A stretch of DNA of 6,991 nucleotides. Source: Helicobacteraceae bacterium. Its GTDB lineage: Bacteria; Campylobacterota; Campylobacteria; Campylobacterales; Sulfurimonadaceae. Numbering within the stretch: the stretch's first letter is position 1; each line of letters begins with the position of its first letter. Positions 1 to 5,565 of this stretch are shown here, piece by piece. A model generated the notes under the pieces. That model made no database searches and was not told where the DNA came from. It saw only the letters and a program-made list of their open reading frames with translations. Where the stretch lies: assembly GCA_030596305.1 (NCBI GenBank), contig JAUVKK010000049.1, forward strand, positions 1 through 6,991. Direction: 5' to 3'. Position numbers and translations under genes: made by a program.

Positions 1-762
1 ACAACGACTTCTACGCTGAGTTCGGTAATGTTCTTAAAGAGGGTCTCTACTCTGACATGGGTAACAAAGAGCGTATCTTAGAGCTTCAACAGTTCAACAC
101 GATCAACTCTGAAGAGAGAACAAACATTGCTGAGTTTGTTAAGTCTGTTGATGATGAGAAAAAAAGAGATCTACTACATCACAGGTAAGATGGCACTCGG
201 TATGCTTAAAAATTCACCTACGCTTGAGCGTTTTAAAGCAAAAGGTAACAATGACATCGTACTTAACCAACATATCGACACCATCGTTATGCCAATGGTC
301 ACTGAGTACAAAGAGTACAAATTTGTCAACGCTGCTGACGCTAAGCTTGATGACACTGAAGAAGCTAAAGAGAAAGAAGAGGAGCTTGCAAAAGAGTACG
401 AAGGTCTTATCAGTGAGTTCAAGTCTACTCTAGGCGACGCCGTCACTAAGGTTGAAGTAACAACGGACCTTACAGACTCTCCTGTAGCCCTTAAGATCGA
501 CAAAGAGGACCCAAGCTACATGATGGCACAGATGATGGCTCAGATGGGTCAAGGCGGCGAAGTACCACCTGTTAAGCCTATCTTACAGATCAACCCTAAC
601 CATGAGATCTTGAGCAAGCTAAAAGACTCAGGCGATCAAAACCTAATCAACGATGCAGCACACGTTCTTCTTGATCAGGCAAAACTGTTTGACGGTATGG
701 AACTTGACGACACAGCAGGTTTTGTTGCAAGACTTAACCGTATTATGAGTAAAGCGCTCTAA
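1..762 (+). pseudogene. htpG: htpG 3' part (Hsp90-family chaperone), frameshifted; 5' end outside window
   Basis: HtpG is the cytosolic bacterial Hsp90, an ATP-dependent dimeric chaperone. Only the end of the middle domain and the C-terminal dimerisation domain are in the window. Reading from base 3 gives an HtpG-like segment (NDFYAEFGNVLKEGLYSDM), which runs to a run of seven A at 159-165. The frame then changes, and the protein continues as EIYYITGKMALGMLKNSP, a conserved HtpG stretch, to a TAA at 760-762. The end (MELDDTAGFVARLNRIMSKAL region) matches the usual HtpG C-terminus. In the upstream frame the ribosome would stop at TAA 186-188 and lose nearly 200 residues. Removing one A would restore a continuous protein, so this is either a sequencing error, a recent mutation or a switchable tract. 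An acidic Glu/Lys-rich linker (about 346-400) and a Met-rich segment (about 517-548) lie in the C-terminal part. Identity is fairly sure; functional state is not. Confidence 0.88.
159..165 (+). other. A7 homopolymer carrying the htpG frameshift
   Basis: Seven consecutive A residues lie between GAG (156-158) and GAG (166-168). The HtpG frame entering uses codons beginning at 159 and 162. The HtpG frame leaving uses codons beginning at 166, so one base is surplus. Six A would encode E-K-K-E-I-Y-Y-I without interruption. Confidence 0.85.
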
Positions 763-779
763 CGATTCCTTTCTACATC

Positions 780-799
780 TGTACCCTTGATTGGGTACA
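780..799 (+). terminator. Hairpin after htpG, possible terminator
   Basis: TGTACCC (780-786) and GGGTACA (793-799) form a perfect 7-bp stem around a 6-nt loop, 17 bp after the htpG stop. It is followed only by TCTTTC, not a strong T-run. It is well placed to end htpG transcription, but termination efficiency is uncertain. Confidence 0.45.
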
Positions 800-828
800 T
801 CTTTCACAACATACTTTTTAATTATGCA

Positions 829-874
829 TATTCAAACCTTTCTCAACCTCATCTTTACTTATAAATAATATAAT
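829..874 (+). promoter_or_regulatory. Upstream region of SOR copy 1: shared element and -10 box
   Basis: A consensus TATAAT lies at 869-874, 28 bp before the ATG, without a convincing -35 box, as is common in Campylobacterota. It sits within an imperfect 7-1-7 palindrome at 865-879 (one mismatch). The element TATTCAAACCTTT at 829-841 recurs as TATTCAAACTTTT at nearly the same distance from the start of SOR copy 2 (74 versus 76 bp). It may be a regulator site or a duplication remnant. The AT richness makes the palindrome weak evidence on its own. Confidence 0.45.
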
Positions 875-902
875 ATTGTCAGATATATAAAAAGGAAGAG
901 AG

Positions 903-1331
903 ATGAACAGAAGAGAAGTATTAAAGGTAGCCGGTATTGCAGCAGTCACAGCAGCAGTAGGTGCACAGGCAAAGATGGAAGAGCAGTATATGAACCGTCT
1001 TGAGATGAAACCTAAAGATCCGGCCAACTTGGACAAAGGTGAGCTTAAACACTCTCCGCTTATCACTCTGGGCGCAAAAGATGCCAAGGGTTACACACAG
1101 GTAGAGATCACAGTAGGACAAGGCGGGATCATCCACCCAAGTACACCTGACCACTGGATCGACTTTATTGAACTGCATGCCGATGGCAAGCTAGTGGGTA
1201 AAAGCACGCTTGAACCTGAGATCTCACGCGGTACAGCTTCATTTTCACTAAAATTGGACAAGGTCAAAACACTGCAAGCAAGATCAGGCTGTAATTTACA
1301 CGGTATTTGGACATCAACACTTAAAGTATAA
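903..1331 (+). CDS. Tat-exported superoxide reductase, neelaredoxin/desulfoferrodoxin family (copy 1)
   Basis: Predicted single-domain superoxide reductase, reducing superoxide to hydrogen peroxide at a mononuclear Fe centre. The 142-residue protein starts with a twin-arginine signal (N2-R-R-E-V-L-K then an Ala-rich stretch to A-Q-A at 21-23), so it should be exported folded to the periplasm. The expected ligands are visible: H50 in LKHSPLI, H78 and H84 in HPSTPDHWI, and C130 and H133 in CNLHG. The H78/H84 (+6) and C130/H133 (+3) spacings match the family. There is no N-terminal desulforedoxin domain, so it is the one-iron type. Lys49 precedes H50 as in active enzymes, but the usual adjacent Glu is one residue further away (E47-L48-K49-H50). 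The RBS is AAGGAAGAG just before ATG 903. It stands alone between htpG and napG and is 129/142 identical to the gene at 5566. The family call is strong; activity is inferred. Confidence 0.85.
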   Translation: MNRREVLKVAGIAAVTAAVGAQAKMEEQYMNRLEMKPKDPANLDKGELKHSPLITLGAKDAKGYTQVEITVGQGGIIHPSTPDHWIDFIELHADGKLVGKSTLEPEISRGTASFSLKLDKVKTLQARSGCNLHGIWTSTLKV

Positions 1332-1346
1332 AAAAGCACCAAAACT

Positions 1347-1377
1347 GGCCCCGTAATCCAGGGGTCTTTAACTTTTT
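1347..1377 (+). terminator. Possible terminator after SOR copy 1
   Basis: GGCCCC (1347-1352) pairs with GGGGTC (1361-1366), including one G-U pair, around an 8-nt loop. It is followed by a T-rich tail (TTTAACTTTTT). The position, just after the stop at 1331, supports a rho-independent terminator. The stem is short. Confidence 0.5.
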
Positions 1378-1463
1378 ACCCTCTCCATAGATTTACAAAT
1401 ACCTCTATTAACTCCAATACCGAAAATTTAAATACAGATACTAATTGATACTTTCTCTTTTAA

Positions 1464-1519
1464 TATAATTTTTTATGATACACTGACTACAGATAAATAG
1501 TCATTTATAGAGTATCTGT
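1464..1519 (+). promoter_or_regulatory. Putative napG promoter and leader hairpin
   Basis: TATAAT at 1464-1469 is the best -10 box in the 232-bp gap before napG. TTGATA at 1445-1450 lies only 13 bp upstream, too close for a standard -35. Downstream, ATAAAT (1493-1498) and ATTTAT (1503-1508) form an inner stem around AGTC. ACAGATA (1489-1495) can alternatively pair with TATCTGT (1513-1519). These would fall in the mRNA leader, about 45 nt before the strong AAGGAG RBS at 1551-1556. No clear Fnr-like site was found. Confidence 0.35.
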
Positions 1520-1563
1520 CTGTTTTTTGTGCTGTTGTAATACTTTGTAAAAGGAGTGTAAAG

Positions 1564-2385
1564 ATGAGTAAGCTCAATGACGATAAACGAAGAGTCTTCT
1601 TACAGAAGATAGTACGAGGCGTAGGTTATGGCGCTTTTGGTGCCATTGTCTGGAGCAGCTACCTCTCTCAATCACAAGCAAACAACCTCATCTTACGACC
1701 TCCCGGTGCCCTCTCTGAAAAAGATTTTGTCTCGACCTGTATTCGCTGCGGTATGTGTGTTGAAAAGTGTCCTTATGATGTTTTGGAACTCTCCACTATC
1801 TCTGACAAAGTCTCCATCGGAACCCCCTACTTCACCCCTAGAACAGACGCCTGTCGTATGTGTCCAGACATACCTTGTACCTCTGCCTGCCCAACCGGAG
1901 CACTTGACCTGCCTTCCGTGACTACCAATGACGATCTTGACATCAACCGTGCCAGAATGGGTCTTGCCACCATTAACACCCAGACCTGTCTGGCCTATGT
2001 TGGGCTGCAGTGCACCATGTGTTTTCAGGCCTGTCCATTAACCGGGGATGCCATTTTTTTAGAAAAAGAGCGCAACGAACGTACCGATATGCATGCCTTG
2101 TTAAAGCCAGTCGTCAACCCTGACCACTGCACAGGTTGCGGGATGTGCGAACATGCCTGCCCGACAGCGACAACATCAATAAGGATCCTACCTCTCGCCG
2201 TCACACAAGGCGACATCGGTTCGCACTTTATCGTCGGGTGGGAAGAAGGCGATGAGAGTCGACTGGTAGACACCTCCAAAGATGTTACATTGGATAGAAC
2301 GCCGAGGAACAAAAGGAGTGCTCTGGACAATGTCAATGATGAAGACGGTATTTTGGATGACATCTTGGGAGGAATAGATAAATGA
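1564..2385 (+). CDS. napG: NapG, periplasmic ferredoxin-type protein with four [4Fe-4S] motifs
   Basis: NapG passes electrons from the membrane partner NapH towards the periplasmic nitrate reductase. The 273-residue protein has a twin-arginine signal (K8-R-R-V-F-L-Q14, hydrophobic to about 34). Four Cys clusters follow: C59-x2-C62-x2-C65-x3-C69-P; C97-x2-C100-x4-C105-x3-C109-P; C142-x7-C150-x2-C153-x3-C157-P; and C189-x2-C192-x2-C195-x3-C199-P. This arrangement and length are typical of NapG/MauM-type ferredoxins. The start is fixed by AAGGAG 7 bp upstream. The stop overlaps napH by 4 bp (ATGA), so the two are translationally coupled. In Campylobacterota napG usually follows napA, but here the preceding gene is the unrelated superoxide reductase. 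The C-terminal 50 residues are charged and Asp-rich. A NosG-type paralogue serving nitrous oxide reductase is possible, but the adjoining napL favours nap. Confidence 0.88.
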   Translation: MSKLNDDKRRVFLQKIVRGVGYGAFGAIVWSSYLSQSQANNLILRPPGALSEKDFVSTCIRCGMCVEKCPYDVLELSTISDKVSIGTPYFTPRTDACRMCPDIPCTSACPTGALDLPSVTTNDDLDINRARMGLATINTQTCLAYVGLQCTMCFQACPLTGDAIFLEKERNERTDMHALLKPVVNPDHCTGCGMCEHACPTATTSIRILPLAVTQGDIGSHFIVGWEEGDESRLVDTSKDVTLDRTPRNKRSALDNVNDEDGILDDILGGIDK

Positions 2386-3209
2386 GCCATTTTTTATACA
2401 GACACCGTTTTTATATCTCCCGCAGAGTCGTCCAGATACTCATACTTACTGCCTACTTTGGCGCCAATGCCTATGGCTGGACCTTTGTAGCCGGTAACTT
2501 AAGCAGTTCAGTTCTCTTTGGACTCATTCCGCTCTCTGACCCCTTTGCAACACTGCAGATGTTCTTTGCAGGTGCGGTCATCGCAACAGACATTCTTGTA
2601 GGTGCCATAGTCGTTCTCTTTGTCTACAGTATTATCGGCGGTCGATTTTTCTGCTCCTGGGTCTGTCCTGTCAACATCATCACCGAGACAGCCGCAGCAC
2701 TTAGACGAAGACTTGCCGTACAAGAGAAGGAGCACGCCCTTACCTTCAGCCGTAACATTCGCTACTGGGTCATCGGTATCAGTCTTGGTCTCTCCCTTCT
2801 CTTCTCCCTGGCTGCCTTTGAGATGATCAGTCCTATCGGTATCGCGCACAGAGGTGTCATCTTTGGTTTTGGCTTTGGCTGGTTTTTTCTTGTCGCCATC
2901 TTTCTGTTTGATCTTTTCAGTCAAAAGTATGGATGGTGTGGGCACATCTGCCCACTTGGCGGCTTTAATGCTCTCATAGGAAAATACAACCTTATCAAAG
3001 TTGTTCATGACGAAGAGAAGTGCATATACTCACTTGCCTGCATTAAGGTCTGTCCTGAAGTCCAGGTCTTGAACATGGTAGGCAAGTACAGTGCACCTAT
3101 CACGGGTGCAGGCTGCATTAAGTGCGGTCGTTGCATCGAAGTGTGTGATAATGACGCCTTTCACATCTCTATCGTAAGTCTGGCAGAACAACTAAAGGAG
3201 AGATCATGA
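2382..3209 (+). CDS. napH: NapH, membrane quinol-oxidising Fe-S protein
   Basis: NapH is the inner-membrane partner of NapG, thought to take electrons from menaquinol and hand them on through Fe-S clusters. The 275-residue protein has about four membrane segments (near 17-36, 60-86, 127-149 and 157-178). It carries the two NapH hallmark C-x3-C-P motifs, C91-S-W-V-C95-P and C186-G-H-I-C190-P, after segments 2 and 4. A cytoplasmic ferredoxin-like tail holds C245-x2-C248-x2-C251-x3-C255 (complete) and C214-x5-C220-x3-C224-P. In the latter, the expected cysteine at 217 is serine (TCA), so that cluster would lack one normal ligand. GGAGG at 2368-2372 lies inside the end of napG, 9 bp before the ATG. 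It overlaps napG and napL by 4 bp each, giving a tightly coupled trio. A NosH-type role is the main alternative. Confidence 0.88.
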   Translation: MSHFLYRHRFYISRRVVQILILTAYFGANAYGWTFVAGNLSSSVLFGLIPLSDPFATLQMFFAGAVIATDILVGAIVVLFVYSIIGGRFFCSWVCPVNIITETAAALRRRLAVQEKEHALTFSRNIRYWVIGISLGLSLLFSLAAFEMISPIGIAHRGVIFGFGFGWFFLVAIFLFDLFSQKYGWCGHICPLGGFNALIGKYNLIKVVHDEEKCIYSLACIKVCPEVQVLNMVGKYSAPITGAGCIKCGRCIEVCDNDAFHISIVSLAEQLKERS

Positions 3210-4153
3210 GGGTACTGATACTGCTTATGCTGTTTTGTCTGGTCACTGTTTTTGCAAAAGAGATAACACCGTACAAGTATGTCCAGGCAAGTGAAGCTGT
3301 CTCTGACTTTGAAAAGGTAGGCAACACCTTGATCATAGGTACTGAAGAGGGAGTCATCGATATCTACGACCTCAACAAAGACAAACTGATCGACCAGGTC
3401 AAGCTTCCTAAATTCAAAAACATCTTAGGCGACTATATGCGTTCGTTGATCCTTAGTGTTGATTACTCTGAAAAAAGACTTCTCTTTATCAGCCGCGTTC
3501 TTGATGGCTGGCGCGAACTCTATATCTATGAAGATAAAACACTCACTAAACTCATCGACAGAACAGAGAAGATGACGCTTCAAGAGGTCAAGTTTGTTGA
3601 TGCAGAGAGAGCAGTCATAATGACGATGAGTAATGAGCTGATCCTTTTTGACATTAAAAAGAAGAAGATCCTCTATAAAAAGCAGCTCAACTACGCAAGT
3701 TTCTCAGACATTGTGCTTGACGAAGAGCATAAGTATCTCTACACATCAGATGAGACCCCGATGATCAGTAAAATAGAGATCAACAGCGGCAAGATCGTAG
3801 ATGAGTACCAAAAAGCCAACAAAAGAGATATCTTCTCCATCGACTTCAAAAACAAGACACTGCTTAGTGGTGGAAAAGACAAACGGGTCATTCTCTATAA
3901 AACACCGGAGAAATACAAGATGACCAAAGGAGAGTTCTTTATCTATGGTGTCGCGTTAAACCCTGATGCCAGCAAAGCAGCCTTTGTCAAAAACGAAGAG
4001 AGTTCTATCTCTGTCATTGATACAGATACTATGAAAGAGACCTATCTTCTGCTGGGGCATAAACAGACCATCATCAAGCTCTACTTTGACACAGAAAATG
4101 AGCTGATCTCGGCTGATGAAGATGACCGATTAATGTTTTGGAGATTAGAATGA
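3206..4153 (+). CDS. napL: NapL-like exported beta-propeller (WD40-like) protein
   Basis: The 315-residue protein has a clear Sec signal peptide: M-R then a hydrophobic core L4-F16, with likely cleavage after V-F-A17. The mature part is built of repeated beta-rich units resembling WD/quinoprotein blades, for example G45-TEEGVIDIYDL, SGGKDKRVILY, and the final SADEDDRLMFWRLE. NapL is a periplasmic beta-propeller protein of unknown biochemical role, encoded in the nap operons of Campylobacter, Wolinella and relatives. I use the name because of the signal peptide, size, repeats and position directly after napH. C11 lies inside the signal peptide but has no lipobox, so it is not read as a lipoprotein. 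The start overlaps the napH stop (ATGA) and has AAGGAG 5 bp upstream. napL normally sits after napB and napF, so its place here is rearranged. Confidence 0.72.
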   Translation: MRVLILLMLFCLVTVFAKEITPYKYVQASEAVSDFEKVGNTLIIGTEEGVIDIYDLNKDKLIDQVKLPKFKNILGDYMRSLILSVDYSEKRLLFISRVLDGWRELYIYEDKTLTKLIDRTEKMTLQEVKFVDAERAVIMTMSNELILFDIKKKKILYKKQLNYASFSDIVLDEEHKYLYTSDETPMISKIEINSGKIVDEYQKANKRDIFSIDFKNKTLLSGGKDKRVILYKTPEKYKMTKGEFFIYGVALNPDASKAAFVKNEESSISVIDTDTMKETYLLLGHKQTIIKLYFDTENELISADEDDRLMFWRLE

Positions 4154-4172
4154 AAATCTCCTAGAATTACAC

Positions 4173-4204
4173 TATACTATGTACATATAAGAACAAATTG
4201 AGGG
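4173..4204 (+). promoter_or_regulatory. Possible promoter and RBS for the DUF4239 gene
   Basis: The 55-bp gap after napL contains TATACT (4173-4178), a 5/6 match to the -10 consensus. The RBS TTGAGGG at 4198-4204 lies 4 bp before ATG 4209. No good -35 is seen. There is no terminator-like hairpin after napL, so read-through from the nap genes is also possible. Confidence 0.35.
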
Positions 4205-4208
4205 ATAT

Positions 4209-5003
4209 ATGAATTTAGCGTTATTTGACTTCCTGCCGATATATGGTGTCTATATTGGCATAACACTATCCATACTACTCTCTTTTGAGGTTGGCTATCA
4301 AATTAGTAAATATTCTGGTACTCGTTACGATAAAGAGGCGGTTAATGCCATAAGTCCCATGGTCGGCGGCTTATTGGGCATGCTGGCTTTTGTCCTCGCA
4401 TTTACATTTGCCATGGCCGCCGCCCAGCATAATCTTAGAAAACAATTTGTTCTTGACGAAGCAAATGCAATCGGTACGTCGTATCTGCGCGCGGATTTGA
4501 TTGATGAGCCACATAGAACAGAAGTCAAAAAACTTTTACAGGAGTATGTGGATATTCGCTTGCAGGCTGTAGCTGCGACTATGGACATAGATATGCAGAA
4601 AACAATAGTAACCAGATCTGTTGAGCTGCATGGGCTGCTTTGGACCCAGGTTTCATACGTAGCGAAAAAAGAGCCAGACACAAATACCGGATTGCTGATC
4701 CAATCAATCAACAAGGTCATCGATATGCACGAAAAACGAATAACTGCAGCCTTGCGCAATCGAATTCCCGGTAGTATCTGGTTAGCACTGTTCGCAATTT
4801 CTGCCCTCACGATGATGACTATTGGCTCTCAGGCCGGACTTTCCAAGTCGCGCAGATTGGTTGCAGTTATCCCTTTGGTCATGGCCTTTGCAGCACTTGC
4901 AACAGTCGTCGTAGATCTCGATCGTCCTCAAAAAGGCATGATAAAAGTAGGCCAACAGACTATGATCAACCTTCAAAGCAGTATGAAGCTGGAAACAAAA
5001 TAG
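4209..5003 (+). CDS. DUF4239 (bestrophin-like) membrane protein
   Basis: The 264-residue integral membrane protein has four hydrophobic segments, near 8-30, 50-72, 188-206 and 216-236. A soluble, mostly helical region (about 75-185) lies between the second and third. The pattern fits PF14023/DUF4239, named for distant resemblance to bestrophin anion channels. Motifs typical of that family are D83-E-A-N-A-I-G-T-S-Y-L-R-A-D-L after helix 2, Y113-V-D-I-R117, N184-R-I-P-G188, and D236-L-D-R-P-x2-G near the C-terminus. The function is not established; ion transport is only suggested by the name. It has its own RBS and possible promoter and is not overlapped with napL. Directly downstream lies a piece of an arylsulfatase gene, so this gene may have arrived with DNA that has since decayed. 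The family call is fairly sure. Confidence 0.8.
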   Translation: MNLALFDFLPIYGVYIGITLSILLSFEVGYQISKYSGTRYDKEAVNAISPMVGGLLGMLAFVLAFTFAMAAAQHNLRKQFVLDEANAIGTSYLRADLIDEPHRTEVKKLLQEYVDIRLQAVAATMDIDMQKTIVTRSVELHGLLWTQVSYVAKKEPDTNTGLLIQSINKVIDMHEKRITAALRNRIPGSIWLALFAISALTMMTIGSQAGLSKSRRLVAVIPLVMAFAALATVVVDLDRPQKGMIKVGQQTMINLQSSMKLETK

Positions 5004-5011
5004 CTCTTTTT

Positions 5012-5215
5012 TCTGATCACATACTTCCTGCTCTTTATGGAAACGATGATTGGCAACTCTATGATCTGTCAAAAGATCCTGCAGAGTTAAATGATCTCTC
5101 CAAGGAACAATCAGGACTGCGTAAAGAGATGATTGAAATTTGGAATCAGTACGCAAAAGACGTTGGTGTCATCCTGCCCTCTGGCGGAGCTATGCATTTA
5201 GATTTCAATAAATAA
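5012..5215 (+). pseudogene. C-terminal relic of an arylsulfatase
   Basis: In the frame ending at TAA 5213-5215 the DNA reads S-D-H-I-L-P-A-L-Y-G, then NDDWQLYDLSKDPAELNDLS, and ends EIWNQYAKDVGVILPSGG...LDFNK. The core W-x-L-Y-D-L-x-x-D-P-x-E-x-x-D-L and the later W-x-x-Y-A-x-x-V-G-V-I-x-P are hallmarks of the extreme C-terminus of arylsulfatases. The rest of such a protein (roughly 450 residues, including the C/S-x-P-x-R active site) is absent. The preceding 800 bp encode an unrelated membrane protein in another frame. There is no start codon or RBS of its own that would make sense. I infer a deletion joined the DUF4239 gene to the tail of a former sulfatase gene. Identification rests on motif recognition over about 65 codons. 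Confidence 0.7.
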
Positions 5216-5489
5216 GCCGTCATCGTTAAATTTCAACTATCTGTATGCAATAGAATGGGAACTCATTATAAACATGTGCGATTTCGTCCCTGCTCTTTAG
5301 CTTTATGAAGATAGAACCATATCATTCTAAACTCATATTGGGGAACAAAGACCAATGCAGATGTAAATGCGGTTAACGAAAAAATGAGTAATAGATATCA
5401 ACAGCTACATTTTCCATCTTCCTACATCTGCGCAGTTATAGGAACAATTGTACACACCCCGCAATTTCTGCTTATTTAGACCTATGCCT
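5216..5489. other. Gene-free stretch between the sulfatase relic and SOR copy 2
   Basis: No credible gene was found. The longest open stretch (5315-5476, 54 codons, ending TAG 5477-5479) contains YWGTKTNADVNAVNEKMSNR and looks mildly protein-like, but it has no suitable start or RBS. It shares the reading phase of the sulfatase relic, and I could not assign it to any family. It may be further decayed coding DNA or chance in AT-rich sequence. No repeats, tRNA or insertion sequence ends were noticed. Confidence 0.5.
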
Positions 5490-5550
5490 TATTCAAACTT
5501 TTATAAAACCTTACGTATACTTATGACACACATAATCTATAATTATAGAT
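5490..5550 (+). promoter_or_regulatory. Promoter of SOR copy 2 with a 16-bp palindrome over the -10 box
   Basis: ATCTATAATTATAGAT at 5535-5550 is a perfect 16-bp palindrome and contains TATAAT (5538-5543), 22 bp before ATG 5566. A repressor bound there would block the promoter, so it is a candidate operator. Upstream, TATTCAAACTTTT (5490-5502) repeats an element found at the same place before SOR copy 1. The RBS is AAGGAA at 5555-5560. Confidence 0.5.
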
Positions 5551-5565
5551 ACAAAAGGAAAAAAC

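Noticed and set aside
150..190. Programmed -1 ribosomal frameshift on the A-run of htpG (as in dnaX)
   Set aside because: The downstream HtpG frame needs a +1 shift (or loss of one base); a -1 slip on the A-run leads to the wrong frame.
127..762. A separate gene starting at TTG 127 or at ATG 151/154
   Set aside because: The first residues are an out-of-frame reading of htpG and there is no RBS; the rest is plainly the HtpG C-terminus.
903..1331. SoxY/SoxZ-type sulfur carrier instead of superoxide reductase
   Set aside because: Small size and Tat signal would fit, but the set HPSTPDHWI plus CNLHG is the superoxide reductase Fe site, and the SoxY Gly-Gly-Cys C-terminus is absent.
1440..1470. 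TTGATA/TATAAT as a full sigma-70 promoter for napG
   Set aside because: The spacer is only 13 bp; only the -10 box is kept as a weak call.
2508..3008. A 166-codon antisense open frame opposite napH, and a similar one opposite the DUF4239 gene (4325-4810)
   Set aside because: Both lie wholly inside well-supported genes, have no RBS or recognisable domains, and their composition mirrors the sense codons.
3206..3260. NapL as a lipoprotein, because of Cys11 in the signal peptide
   Set aside because: The residues before Cys11 (L-M-L-F) do not form a lipobox, and the hydrophobic core continues past it to a normal V-F-A cleavage site.
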